Assembly (NCBI RefSeq): GCF_004297405.1
Contig: NZ_SCVC01000039.1
Span: 62,001-126,000 of the forward strand
Reading direction: 5' to 3'
Source of the DNA: Reyranella sp.
Lineage (GTDB): Bacteria > Pseudomonadota > Alphaproteobacteria > Reyranellales > Reyranellaceae
DNA: 64,000 nt
Part shown: one piece after another, positions 51,536-60,734 of the stretch
Layout: each line of letters begins with the position of its first letter
Position numbering within the stretch: the first letter of the stretch is position 1
Position numbers and translations under genes: made by a program
Notes under the pieces: model-generated
What the model was told of the DNA's origin: nothing
Database searches by the model: none
What the model saw: the letters and a program-made list of their open reading frames with translations, nothing else

Positions 51536-52588
51536 CTAGTTTTTTACGGCGTGCGCGATCACCTTGCGCATCACCGTCGGCAAGGCGCGTTCGGTAAGGG
51601 CGTCGATCGGACACCAGACCGAGCCGGGCAGGGCACGTTCGGCCAGTCGTCCCGTCGTCGACGTGGCGCGCGCGATGGTGAGTTCCAGGTGGAAGTGCGT
51701 GAAGGTGTGGCGCACCAGCCCCGCCAGCACCTGCCAGCGTGCCGGGACGGGCGCGTCCTCCAAAGCCTTCCCTTCGTCGAGCGTGCCTTCGCGCCACGGG
51801 CTCGACGGCACCTCGTCCATGCCGCCCAGCAAACCTTTGACCGGTCGCTTGCGCAGCAGGATCGCGCCGTCCTTGCGCATCAGCACGAAGGCGAGGCCTC
51901 TGCGCGTGGGCTTCTCTGCCTTGGGCGCGCGGCGCGGCAGCTCTTCGGCGATGCCGAGCTTGCTCGCACGACAATTGGCGATCAGCGGGCAGATGACGCA
52001 GCGCGGGCCGCGCGGCACGCAGACTGTCGCGCCGAGATCCATCATCGCCTGGGCATAGTCGCCGGCCCTCTGTGAAGGCACCAGCTTGGCGGCGTATTCG
52101 TGGATCTCGGGTTTGACGTTGGGCAGCGGCGTTTCCAGCGCGTAGAGGCGGGCAATCACGCGCTCGACATTGCCGTCGACGGCCGAAGCGGGACGGTCGA
52201 AGGCAATCGCCTGGATTGCGGCGGCCGTGTAGGGGCCGATGCCGGGCAAGGCCCGGAGCCCTGCCTCGTCCTTGGGGAAACGACCTCCATGCGCTTCGGC
52301 CACGACTTGGGCGCAGGCATGCAGGTTACGGGCGCGTGCATAGTAACCAAGCCCTGCCCAGGCCGACAGCACCTCGTCCAGGGGCGCGGCGGCCAGGGCT
52401 TCGACCGTGGGCCAGCGCTCGACGAAGCGGCGGAAATACTCACCCACCGTGGCGACGGTGGTCTGCTGCAGCATGATTTCCGACAGCCAGACGCGGTAAG
52501 GCGCCGTGCGCTCTCCCGGCGGGGCGCGCCAGGGAAGGGTGCGACGATGTCGATCATACCAGGCGAGCAGTCGGTCGGCGTGAGTCAT
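51536..52588 (-). CDS. mutY: A/G-specific adenine DNA glycosylase
   Basis: This 350-residue enzyme removes adenine paired with 8-oxoguanine. The helix-hairpin-helix region LPGIGPYTAAAIQ and catalytic Asp in SAVDGNVERVIAR are clear. The [4Fe-4S] motif is CVPRGPRCVICPLIANC (C-x6-C-x2-C-x5-C). A NUDIX-like C-terminal domain recognises 8-oxoG. Its start overlaps an alternative start of the divergent DUF721 gene, so promoters lie inside each other's 5' ends. Confidence 0.96.
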   Translation of the reverse strand: MTHADRLLAWYDRHRRTLPWRAPPGERTAPYRVWLSEIMLQQTTVATVGEYFRRFVERWPTVEALAAAPLDEVLSAWAGLGYYARARNLHACAQVVAEAHGGRFPKDEAGLRALPGIGPYTAAAIQAIAFDRPASAVDGNVERVIARLYALETPLPNVKPEIHEYAAKLVPSQRAGDYAQAMMDLGATVCVPRGPRCVICPLIANCRASKLGIAEELPRRAPKAEKPTRRGLAFVLMRKDGAILLRKRPVKGLLGGMDEVPSSPWREGTLDEGKALEDAPVPARWQVLAGLVRHTFTHFHLELTIARATSTTGRLAERALPGSVWCPIDALTERALPTVMRKVIAHAVKN

Positions 52589-52640
52589 GGTCAGGCAACG
52601 GGGCGTGGCCTACCATACGGAGCGGAGTTTGAAAGGGTCC

Positions 52641-53711
52641 ATGCGGGAAAACGGCTTCCGTGCGATCGGCGGTCTGGCCCAGAAGCTCACGTCCGGCTTG
52701 GCGAAAGGCCGCGACGCGTCGGTCGTGCGACTGAAGGCGGAGTGGTCGGCTGTCGTCGGTCCGGAGCTGGCGCGCGTCACCCGGCCGGACGCGCTTCTTT
52801 CCGCCCGCGGTGCTCGCAGCAGTCGATCCGGAAGCGGCAAGGTGCTGCGCCTCAAAGTGTCTGGTGCTGCCGCGCTCGAGGTCCAGCACAGGAGCAGTCA
52901 GATCGTGGAGCGCGTAAACGCCTATTTCGGGCACCGGCTGATCGATGAACTACGCCTCGTTCAGGGCGTGATCGCTGCCCCTCCCGCCAAACCCAAGGTG
53001 AAGCGTCCCGACGCTGCCGTCGAGCGCGACATCGCAAACAAGGTTGCTGACGTGAAAGATCCTGAACTGCGGGCTGCCCTGGCGCGGCTCGGCGCACGCA
53101 TCACGACTGGACGGCGCAGCCTGTTGATCGGCGGCCTTGGGGCGCTCTTCCTCGGCGATGATCTTCGGGCGCAATCGCCGGCGAAGTTCCTCGACCCGCT
53201 GCCCGACGATCATGTGCTGGGCAAGCCCGACGCGCCGAACGTCCTGATCGACTACGCCTCCTTCACCTGCCCGCACTGCGCGAACTTCAATGCCGCCGTG
53301 ATGCCGGTGTTGCGCCGCGATTGGATCGAGACCGGCAAGATGCGCCTGATCCATCGCCACTTCCCTTCCGATGGGGTGGCGACCCGCGCCAGCGTGCTGG
53401 CCGAGTGCAGCGGTCCCGACAAGTTCTTCGACGCGGTCGATACGCTGTTTCGCACTCAGGTCCAGTGGATGACCGCGCCCGATCCCGCCACGGAACTGCT
53501 GACGGTGCTGGCAGATTTCGGGGTGACGCCGGAGAAAGCGGCAGCCTGTGTCGCCAACGACCGGCTTTTGGACAAAGTCATCGCCGACGTGCAGTCCGGC
53601 CAAATGTTGGGGGTTCGGTTCACCCCGACGGTTTTCATCAACGAGCAGAACTACGGCAATCCCGGCGGTGCCGACGCCATCGCAGCAATTTTAAGTCAGG
53701 TGGGGCGGTAA
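52641..53711 (+). CDS. DUF721 (DciA-like) domain fused in frame to a DsbA-like thioredoxin domain
   Basis: Residues about 1-153 form a DUF721 domain (GGLAQKLTSGL, LKAEWSAVVGPELARVT, KVLRLKVSGAAALEVQH, ending DPELRAALARLG); the family includes the helicase loader DciA. The frame continues without stop into a signal-like segment (Arg158-Arg159, then SLLIGGLGALFLG, AQS at 177-179). A DsbA-type domain follows with Cys210-Pro-His-Cys213 and a TPT cis-Pro loop (RFTPTVFI). The only in-frame start that could split the two is a GTG at 53052 without SD. Elsewhere the order is mutY, DUF721 and dsbA as separate genes. I prefer ATG 52641; an ATG at 52587 overlaps the mutY start. Confidence 0.85.
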   Translation: MRENGFRAIGGLAQKLTSGLAKGRDASVVRLKAEWSAVVGPELARVTRPDALLSARGARSSRSGSGKVLRLKVSGAAALEVQHRSSQIVERVNAYFGHRLIDELRLVQGVIAAPPAKPKVKRPDAAVERDIANKVADVKDPELRAALARLGARITTGRRSLLIGGLGALFLGDDLRAQSPAKFLDPLPDDHVLGKPDAPNVLIDYASFTCPHCANFNAAVMPVLRRDWIETGKMRLIHRHFPSDGVATRASVLAECSGPDKFFDAVDTLFRTQVQWMTAPDPATELLTVLADFGVTPEKAAACVANDRLLDKVIADVQSGQMLGVRFTPTVFINEQNYGNPGGADAIAAILSQVGR

Positions 53712-53765
53712 ACGTTTGACTCCCCACAGGCGTAATTCCCAAGATGTAGTGGAGAGGAAGACGGA

Positions 53766-54425
53766 ATGCGGAATATCTTGATCGTCGCCGGCGGGGTCGT
53801 GGCGGTGGCCGCGATTGCGGCTGGCGCCTATTTCGGCACCCGTCCTGCTACTACCGGCACGGCGCCCGTGGCCGCCGTGGCGACCCCGGATTCGTCTGCT
53901 TTGGCGGCCGTTCAGCCCGGCGACCATGTCCTGGGCGATCCCAAGGCCCCGATCACCGTCATCGAGTATGCCTCGCTGACCTGCTCGCACTGTGCGCAAT
54001 TCCACACGCATGTCCTGCCCGAGATCAAGAAGAAGTGGATCGATACCGGCAAGGTGAAGCTGGTCTATCGCGACTTCCCGCTCGACCAGGTAGCGGCCAA
54101 GGCCGCCCAGATCGCCGAATGCGCCGGCAACGACCGTTATTTCGGCGTCCTCGACATCATTTTCCGCGGCCAGCCGCAATGGGCGGCCTCGTCCGATCCG
54201 CTGGTCGAACTCGCCAAGCCGCTGCGCATCGCGGGCATCGGCGAGAACGAAATCAAGGCATGCCTCGCCAACGAGGCGATGAGCAACGCCGTGATCAACG
54301 ACTACAAGGCCGGTGAGCAGATGGGCGTCAACTCGACGCCGACGCTGTTCATCAACGGCCAGCTCTATCGTGGCTCGCGCTCGGTCGAGGATCTCGACGG
54401 CGTATTCAGCAAGCTAGCCAAGTAA
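53766..54425 (+). CDS. DsbA-family thioredoxin-fold protein
   Basis: This 219-residue protein has an N-terminal membrane anchor or signal (ILIVAGGVVAVAAIAAGAYF) and a periplasmic DsbA-like domain. The redox motif is Cys73-Ser-His-Cys76, with the cis-Pro in NSTPTLFINGQ. It is a close relative of the thioredoxin half of the preceding gene (YASLTCSHC beside YASFTCPHC), suggesting duplication. It would form or reshuffle disulfides in exported proteins. smc follows 22 bases later. Confidence 0.92.
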   Translation: MRNILIVAGGVVAVAAIAAGAYFGTRPATTGTAPVAAVATPDSSALAAVQPGDHVLGDPKAPITVIEYASLTCSHCAQFHTHVLPEIKKKWIDTGKVKLVYRDFPLDQVAAKAAQIAECAGNDRYFGVLDIIFRGQPQWAASSDPLVELAKPLRIAGIGENEIKACLANEAMSNAVINDYKAGEQMGVNSTPTLFINGQLYRGSRSVEDLDGVFSKLAK

Positions 54426-54447
54426 GTAACAGACAGGCGTGGTGTAG

Positions 54448-57400
54448 ATGGTCCAGTTCGACAAGCTCCGGCTCTCCGGCTTCAAGTCATTCGTCGATCC
54501 GACGGAGCTCGCCATCGAGCCCGGGATGACCGGAATCGTCGGGCCCAACGGCTGCGGAAAGTCGAACCTCGTCGAAGCGCTCAAGTGGGTGATGGGCGAA
54601 ACCTCGGCCAAGCAGATGCGTGGCAGCGAGATGGAGGACGTCATCTTCGCGGGCGCCGGCACGCGGCCGGCGCGCAACATCGCCGAAGTGATGCTGTCGC
54701 TGGACAACAAGACCCGCACTGCGCCTGCCCTGGTGAACGACACCGACCAGCTTGACGTCACGCGCCGCATCGAGCGCGGCCACGGTTCGGCCTATTCGGT
54801 GAACGGCCGTGATATTCGTGCCCGCGACGTGCAGACTCTGTTCGCCGATGCCGCCACGGGGTCACGCTCGACAGCTCTCGTCAGTCAGGGCCGTATCGGG
54901 ACCCTGATCAATGCCAAGCCGGCCGACCGCCGCATGGTCATCGACGAGGCGGCCGGCATCACCGGCCTCTATGCCCGCCGTCACGAGGCCGAGCTGCGCT
55001 TGCGCGCCGCCGAGCAGAACCTCGCCCGCGTGCAGGACGTGCTGGTGGCCCTTGAGGAGCAGCACAAGGGCCTGAAGCGCCAGGCGCGCCAAGCCAGCCG
55101 TTACCGCAACCTCTCCGACCACATCCGCCGTGCCGAAGCCTCCGTGCTGGCGCTGAAGCTCGCCAATGCCGAACGTGAACTGGCCGAGTCGGGCGAGCGG
55201 CTGAAGGAAGCCGAGGCGCAGGTCGCCGATCTCACGCGTCTGGTAGGCCTTGCCACCACGGCGCAGGCCGAAGCAGCCACCGCCTTGCCGCCGCTGCGCA
55301 ACGACGAGGCGGCCGCCGCTGCTGCCCTGCAGCGCCTGCGCGTGGCGCACGATGCACTGACGGCCGAAGCCGAGCGTGTCGCCGCCGCGCAGCTCGAAGC
55401 CGAAACCCGCCTGCAGCAGACCGAACAGGACCTTGCTCGCGAGCAGGGGCGCAAGGGTGACGCCGAGACCGCCATTGCCGATCTCGACAGCCAGCGTGGC
55501 CGTCTGGAAGAGGAACAGGTAGGCGAAGAGGATCGTGCCGAGGCCGCGCAGGAGGCACGCGACACGGCTCAGGCCGAGACGGCCACAGCCGAGACCGAGC
55601 ACGATCAGCTCACCCGTCAGATTGCCGCCGACGAGGCGCTGCGCCAGAGCGTCAGCCGCGAACTGTCCGAGCTGCAGGATCGCCTGCGCCGCCTGACCGT
55701 GCGCCGCGACGAGGTCGCCGCGCAGCAGCAGCAGATCGAGAACGAGCTGGCGAACCTGCCGGCGCTGCCCGAGGTCGAGGAAGCTCTCGAAGCCGCTCGC
55801 GTGGCTTTGGAAGAGGCGCGTTACCAGGGCCAGGAAGCGATCGAAGCGGCCCGCGAAGCCGAGCGCTACGAATCCGAGGCGGCCCGCACCGCGGTCGCCA
55901 AGGCCGAGGCCGAGCGCCAGGACATGGAGCGCGCTCGCGCAGCCGAGCGTCAGGCCGCCGAGGCCAGTCATGCCGGCGCCGTCGAAACTCTCCAGAAAAC
56001 CAACGCACGCCTGACCAAGCTGCGCGCCGAAGAAGCGGGCGTTGCCGCTGCGCTCAAGTCGGCGGCTGACTCGCTCTGGCCGCCGCTGCTCGATGCGCTG
56101 ACCGTCGAGCCGGGCTTCGAGAAGGCGCTGGGTGCGGCGTTCGGCGACGAGCTCGAAGCCTCGTCGGATCGCGGTGCGCCGGTGCACTGGCTGCCGTTCG
56201 AACCGCTGGCCGATGCGCCGGCGCTGCCGGAAGGCGCGACGCCGCTCGGCGCCCATGTCCAGACCCTGCCGGAACTCGCCCGGCGCCTGGCCTTCATCGG
56301 CATCGTGGCGGACGACGTTACGGGTGCTGCGCTGCAAGCCGGCCTTAAGCCCGGCCAACAGCTCGTCAGCCGCGAAGGCGCGGTCTGGCGCTGGGACGGT
56401 TACACGATGCGGGCCGGCGCCCCCTCTACCGCCGCCGTACGTCTCAGCCAGCGCAACCGCCTGGCCGAGATCCGTCTCCAGATCGATGGAGTGGTGGTCG
56501 AACAGACGGCCGAACAGGCCCGCGTCGACGCCGAGAAAATCTGGCTTGCCGCTGCCCGCGATGCCGAGAAGACCTGCGTCGAGCAGGCACGCGCGCACGA
56601 GCGTCAGATCGCCGAGGGATCGCGCCGCAAGGCTCAGGAAGCAGGCGAGGCGACGCGCGCGGCCGAACGGGCTTCGCAGTCGGCGATCTCTGCTGCCGAG
56701 CGTCATGCCACGCAGGCACGCGATCGTCATGTCGAGGTGGCGCGCCGCACCGATCAACTGCGGACGCGTCTGAACGGCATCGAGCAGGTTCGTACCGAAG
56801 TGACCGGCGACATCGCTGACGTCGAGATGCGTCGCACCTTCCGCGAGGCGCGCCTGTCGTCGATCTCCGATACGCAGGCCGACCGCGTCGAAGCCGGCCA
56901 GCTCCGTGCGCGCATTGCCGAGCTGCGGGCGGCCCTCGTCGAAGCCGAAGGCCAGTGCAACCGTCTTGCACGCGAGGCGGCGATGCGGGTCGAGCGGCTG
57001 GCGCAGATCGCGCAGGACCGCGACGGCTGGGCCAAGCGCCTGGGCGATGCCGACGGCCAGATCGTCGAACTCGACGCCCGCCGCGAACAGACCGCCGCGG
57101 CGATTTCCGAGTTGGCCGCCAAGCCGGAGGAGATCGAGGCCAAGCGCGAGACGCTGGCCGACGAGATCGCCAAAGCCGAGGTCAATCGCCAGGAAGCCGC
57201 CGACCGGCTGGCTATCGGCGAGACGCGGCTCGGCGAAGCGGACAAGGCGCTGAGGCAGGCCGAGACCGAGATGGGTCAGGCGCGCGAGAGCCGCGTGCGC
57301 CGCGAGGGCCTGATGGAGCAGGCGACCAAGGATCGCGAGGCGGTCGTCGAACGTATCGTCGAGCGCCTGCGTTGCGAGCCCGACGGTGTGCTGGCGCTGG

Positions 57401-58104
57401 CCGAGGTCCAGACGCTGGACGAGCTGCCTGAACTCGACAAGGCCGAGCACAAGCTCGAACGCCTAGTGCACGAGCGCGAGACCATGGGCGCGGTGAACCT
57501 GCGTGCCGAGGAAGAAGCCAACGAACTCGAGCAGCAGATCACCGGCATGACGACCGAACGCGACGATCTGGTCGCCGCCATCGGTCGCCTGCGCCAGGGC
57601 ATCCAGAGCCTGAACCGCGAAGGCCGCGAGCGCTTCCTCGCTGCCTTCGAGCAGGTCAGCGGTCACTTCCAGCAGCTCTTCACCAAGCTGTTCGGTGGCG
57701 GCAAGGCCGAACTTCGACTCACCGAGTCAGAAGACCCGCTCGAGGCCGGCCTTGAGATCCATGCCAGCCCGCCAGGCAAGAAGCTGCAGGTGATGTCGCT
57801 GCTCTCGGGCGGCGAGCAGGCGCTGACGGCTCTGTCGTTGCTGTTCGCGGTGTTCATGACCAACCCGGCGCCGATCTGCGTGCTGGACGAGGTGGACGCA
57901 CCGCTGGACGATCTGAACGTGGAACGCTTCTGCGGCCTGGTGAACGACATCGCCGGCCGTACCGACACGCGCTTCCTGATCATCACCCACCATCGCGTCA
58001 CGATGGCGCGCATGGATCGTCTTTACGGCGTGACCATGGCCGAGCAAGGCGTGTCCCAGCTCGTCTCGGTCAACCTGATGGAGGCCGACCGACTGGTGGC
58101 CTGA
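54448..58104 (+). CDS. smc: Chromosome segregation ATPase SMC
   Basis: SMC folds and resolves chromosomes as a ring-shaped dimer with ScpAB. The 1218-residue protein has the Walker A GPNGCGKS (32-39) and QMRGSEMEDVIFAG. Long Ala/Glu/Arg coiled coils flank a hinge at about 520-660. The C-terminal signature LLSGGEQALTALSLLF and Walker B PICVLDEVDAPLDDLN complete the head. The length is usual. It follows the DsbA gene by 22 bases and ends in a strong terminator. Confidence 0.97.
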   Translation: MVQFDKLRLSGFKSFVDPTELAIEPGMTGIVGPNGCGKSNLVEALKWVMGETSAKQMRGSEMEDVIFAGAGTRPARNIAEVMLSLDNKTRTAPALVNDTDQLDVTRRIERGHGSAYSVNGRDIRARDVQTLFADAATGSRSTALVSQGRIGTLINAKPADRRMVIDEAAGITGLYARRHEAELRLRAAEQNLARVQDVLVALEEQHKGLKRQARQASRYRNLSDHIRRAEASVLALKLANAERELAESGERLKEAEAQVADLTRLVGLATTAQAEAATALPPLRNDEAAAAAALQRLRVAHDALTAEAERVAAAQLEAETRLQQTEQDLAREQGRKGDAETAIADLDSQRGRLEEEQVGEEDRAEAAQEARDTAQAETATAETEHDQLTRQIAADEALRQSVSRELSELQDRLRRLTVRRDEVAAQQQQIENELANLPALPEVEEALEAARVALEEARYQGQEAIEAAREAERYESEAARTAVAKAEAERQDMERARAAERQAAEASHAGAVETLQKTNARLTKLRAEEAGVAAALKSAADSLWPPLLDALTVEPGFEKALGAAFGDELEASSDRGAPVHWLPFEPLADAPALPEGATPLGAHVQTLPELARRLAFIGIVADDVTGAALQAGLKPGQQLVSREGAVWRWDGYTMRAGAPSTAAVRLSQRNRLAEIRLQIDGVVVEQTAEQARVDAEKIWLAAARDAEKTCVEQARAHERQIAEGSRRKAQEAGEATRAAERASQSAISAAERHATQARDRHVEVARRTDQLRTRLNGIEQVRTEVTGDIADVEMRRTFREARLSSISDTQADRVEAGQLRARIAELRAALVEAEGQCNRLAREAAMRVERLAQIAQDRDGWAKRLGDADGQIVELDARREQTAAAISELAAKPEEIEAKRETLADEIAKAEVNRQEAADRLAIGETRLGEADKALRQAETEMGQARESRVRREGLMEQATKDREAVVERIVERLRCEPDGVLALAEVQTLDELPELDKAEHKLERLVHERETMGAVNLRAEEEANELEQQITGMTTERDDLVAAIGRLRQGIQSLNREGRERFLAAFEQVSGHFQQLFTKLFGGGKAELRLTESEDPLEAGLEIHASPPGKKLQVMSLLSGGEQALTALSLLFAVFMTNPAPICVLDEVDAPLDDLNVERFCGLVNDIAGRTDTRFLIITHHRVTMARMDRLYGVTMAEQGVSQLVSVNLMEADRLVA

Positions 58105-58146
58105 GTCGATTTCAAGCAAGCAAGACTATCTTCCTCTCGAATGACT

Positions 58147-58182
58147 GGGCGCCGGCGGGCCTGAGCCGGCGCCCTTCTCTTT
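58147..58182 (+). terminator. Intrinsic terminator of smc
   Basis: GGGCGCCGGC (58147-58156) and GCCGGCGCCC (58165-58174) form a perfect 10-bp stem with an 8-base loop, followed by TTCTCTTT. It lies 42 bases after the smc stop. Confidence 0.9.
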
Positions 58183-58209
58183 GGAAGGGGGCGGATGTAG
58201 TGTCCGCCA

Positions 58210-59397
58210 ATGCCCGATACACTGGCTCCGACTGTCACAGATGTCGTCGAACTGACGCGCACCCTGGTCCGCTGCGAGAGCGTGACGCCGAAGGAAGCTG
58301 GTGCGCTGCAGCTCCTGGAGCGCACGCTGGAGCCACTGGGCTTCCGTTGCGAGCGCATGGATTTCACACAGGCCGGCACTGACGACGTCGCCAACCTCTA
58401 TGCCCGAATCGGGACTGGCGGCCGCCATTTCTGTTTTGCGGGGCATTCCGACGTGGTGCCGGTAGGCGATCTCTCCTCCTGGACGATCGGTCCCTTCTCG
58501 GCAGAGCTCTCGGGCGGCTACCTGTTCGGCCGCGGCGCTGCCGACATGAAGGGCGCCATCGCGGCCTTCACCGATGCTACTGCCCGTTTCCTCAGCCGTC
58601 GCGGCCGCGACTTCGGCGGTTCGATCAGCCTGTTGATCACCGGCGACGAGGAGGGGCCTGCGGTCAACGGCACCGTGAAGATGCTGAAGCGTCTTGCCGA
58701 GCGTGGCGAGACCATCGATGCCTGCGTGGTCGGAGAGCCCACGAGTTCGAAGCGTTTCGGCGACATGATGAAGATCGGCCGGCGCGGCAGCATGACGGTA
58801 GACCTGACGGTGCGCGGCGTGCAGGGCCATGTCGCCTATCCCGAGCGACTCGACAATGCCGTCCATCGCCTGTCGGCCATCATCGAGGCGCTGGTGCGCG
58901 AGCCGATCGACAAGGGCAGCACACATTTCCAGCCGACGTCGCTGCAGTTCACCACTGTCGATGTCGGCAACAAGGCGACCAATATCGCACCGGGTGTCGT
59001 GCGGGCCCGCTTCAACACGCGCTTCAACGATCTCTGGACCTCCAAGACGCTGCTGGCGCATCTGCAGGAACGCATCGAACGCGCGAGCGCTGCGGTCGGC
59101 GGCAATGGCACGATCGAGTACGAGGTCTCGGTCTCGGGCGAGTCGTTCTATACGCCGCCGGGGCCGCTCAGCGATCTCGTCGCTGGCGCGATCCGCGACG
59201 TCGCGGGCGTCGAGGCCGAGCTTTCGACCACTGGCGGCACCTCGGATGCACGTTTCATCCGCAGCTACTGTCCGGTCCTCGAGTTCGGTCTGGTGGGCGA
59301 GAGCATGCACAAGGTCGACGAGAAGAGCGCGATCGCCGACCTCAAGACGCTGGCCCGCGTCTACGAAACGGTGCTCGACCGCTACTTCACGGCCTGA
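58210..59397 (+). CDS. dapE: Succinyl-diaminopimelate desuccinylase
   Basis: This 395-residue zinc peptidase-like enzyme makes LL-diaminopimelate for lysine and peptidoglycan. Metal ligands are visible in FAGHSDVVPVGDLSSW, FGRGAADMKGAIAAF, and ITGDEEGPAVNGT, with a second-metal Glu in CVVGEPTSS. The start ATG 58210 follows the smc terminator. A membrane protein follows after 7 bases. Confidence 0.96.
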   Translation: MPDTLAPTVTDVVELTRTLVRCESVTPKEAGALQLLERTLEPLGFRCERMDFTQAGTDDVANLYARIGTGGRHFCFAGHSDVVPVGDLSSWTIGPFSAELSGGYLFGRGAADMKGAIAAFTDATARFLSRRGRDFGGSISLLITGDEEGPAVNGTVKMLKRLAERGETIDACVVGEPTSSKRFGDMMKIGRRGSMTVDLTVRGVQGHVAYPERLDNAVHRLSAIIEALVREPIDKGSTHFQPTSLQFTTVDVGNKATNIAPGVVRARFNTRFNDLWTSKTLLAHLQERIERASAAVGGNGTIEYEVSVSGESFYTPPGPLSDLVAGAIRDVAGVEAELSTTGGTSDARFIRSYCPVLEFGLVGESMHKVDEKSAIADLKTLARVYETVLDRYFTA

Positions 59398-59404
59398 GCG
59401 GATC

Positions 59405-59992
59405 GTGCTGAGCGTCGGGGAAATCGCCCGCGGCATGCAGGGAGCGCTCGCTTTCCTGCAGCGCGATCCTGCGGCGCCGTCCTACTTCGAGAATACTGCC
59501 GAGAGCTGCCTGCGTTCGTTCCAGGTGATGGCGCTGGTGGCGCCGCTCTACATCGTGGTGATGATGATTCTCTACTCGAACGTCACGACGACGGCCGAGG
59601 GTTGGGAGATCGTTTTCGTCGAGGCGCTGCGCTACACCGTCGACTGGCTGCTGTTTCCCGTCATTTTCTACGAGATCGCCCGGCGCCAGAGCTGGCTCGG
59701 CATCTATCCGCGCTACATCGCGGCGCTCAACTGGGTGAACCTGCCGCTCACCATCGTGGCGGTGGTTGCCATCATCCTGGCGTCGATCCTGCCGACGGCC
59801 GTTGCCGTCCTGATCCAGCTCGGTCTCTATGGCCTGCTCTTCTACTGGTTCCTCGCCGTGACGCGGTCGGTCCTGAAGACGGGCTGGCTGCATTCGTTCA
59901 TGCTGCTGCTGGTCAACTGGCTGCCGTCGCGTTTCCTGTCATTGATCGTCGATCGTTTCCTCGGCATCGTTCCGATGGCGACCGGGACCTAG
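59405..59992 (+). CDS. Predicted membrane protein, about five membrane segments (Yip1-like)
   Basis: This 195-residue protein starts at a GTG just after dapE. The N-terminal 40 residues are soluble (GEIARGMQGALAFLQRDPAAPSYF); then come hydrophobic segments around ALVAPLYIVVMMILYSNV, WLLFPVIFYEIA, LPLTIVAVVAIILASILPTAVAVLI and FMLLLVNWLP. It looks like Yip1/DUF-type small membrane proteins of unknown role. Its 3' end overlaps the convergent truA gene by 54 bases. Confidence 0.8.
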   Translation: MLSVGEIARGMQGALAFLQRDPAAPSYFENTAESCLRSFQVMALVAPLYIVVMMILYSNVTTTAEGWEIVFVEALRYTVDWLLFPVIFYEIARRQSWLGIYPRYIAALNWVNLPLTIVAVVAIILASILPTAVAVLIQLGLYGLLFYWFLAVTRSVLKTGWLHSFMLLLVNWLPSRFLSLIVDRFLGIVPMATGT

Positions 59993-60730
59993 ATCGTAAC
60001 GCACTTCCATGAAGCAAAGACCTTGCGGCGGTGCCGTCGGGCCGGCGCGCGTGCGGTCGCGCGCCGCCAGCGCTTCCTCGACATCGCGGCGGCTCCATTG
60101 ACCACGGCCTACGAACTGCAACGTGCCAGCCAGGATCCGCACCTGATTGTGGAGGAAGGAGCGGGCGCCGACGTCGATCGTGATCTCGTTGCCATTGCGG
60201 CTGACCTCGAGCAGGTCCAACGTCTTGATGGCCGAGGGCGACTGACATGCCGTCGAGCGAAAGCTGTTGAAGTCGTGGTGTCCCACCAGAACTGACGCCG
60301 CATCGGCCATCGCCGCCGCGTCGAGCGGCACGGGGACGTGCCAGAACTGGCCACGATCGAGGGCGGGCGGCGCGCGGCGATTGATGATGCGATAGCGATA
60401 GCGCCGCCAGGTCGCCGAGAAGCGCGCATGGAAATTCGCCGGCGCCGGCTCGGCTTGCACGACAACGATGGGATGCGGCTTCAGGTGGAAGTTGAGCGCC
60501 GACCGCACCGTGTCGGTAGGCTTCTCATGGGTGATGTCGAAGTGGGCCACCTGGCCGCGGGCATGGACGCCGGCATCGGTGCGGCCGGCGCCGATGACGG
60601 AGACGCGTTCGCCGCAGAAGGCGAAGACGGCGTCCTCGAGCGCTCCCTGGATCGAAAGGCCATTGTGCTGGCGTTGCCAACCGACGAAGGGTTCGCCGTC
60701 GTATTCGATGGTGAGTTTGTAGCGTGGCAC
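59939..60730 (-). CDS. truA: tRNA pseudouridine(38-40) synthase
   Basis: This 263-residue enzyme makes pseudouridine in the anticodon stem-loop. The catalytic Asp lies in GAGRTDAGVHARGQ; RYKLTIEYDGEPFVGWQRQ and HHDFNSFRS are typical. The start is a GTG (VPRYKL), 4 bases after the fmt stop. A non-conserved tail (LGPGRHRNDAEETIDDQ) extends into the convergent membrane-protein gene, which explains the 54-base overlap. Confidence 0.95.
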   Translation of the reverse strand: MPRYKLTIEYDGEPFVGWQRQHNGLSIQGALEDAVFAFCGERVSVIGAGRTDAGVHARGQVAHFDITHEKPTDTVRSALNFHLKPHPIVVVQAEPAPANFHARFSATWRRYRYRIINRRAPPALDRGQFWHVPVPLDAAAMADAASVLVGHHDFNSFRSTACQSPSAIKTLDLLEVSRNGNEITIDVGARSFLHNQVRILAGTLQFVGRGQWSRRDVEEALAARDRTRAGPTAPPQGLCFMEVRYDLGPGRHRNDAEETIDDQ

Positions 60731-60734
60731 GGCG

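Noticed and set aside
54862..57450. 862-codon open frame antisense to smc
   Set aside because: High-GC coiled-coil coding leaves the opposite strand free of stops. Its composition is shadow-like (Leu/Arg/Ala/Gly rich) and SMC on the other strand is certain.
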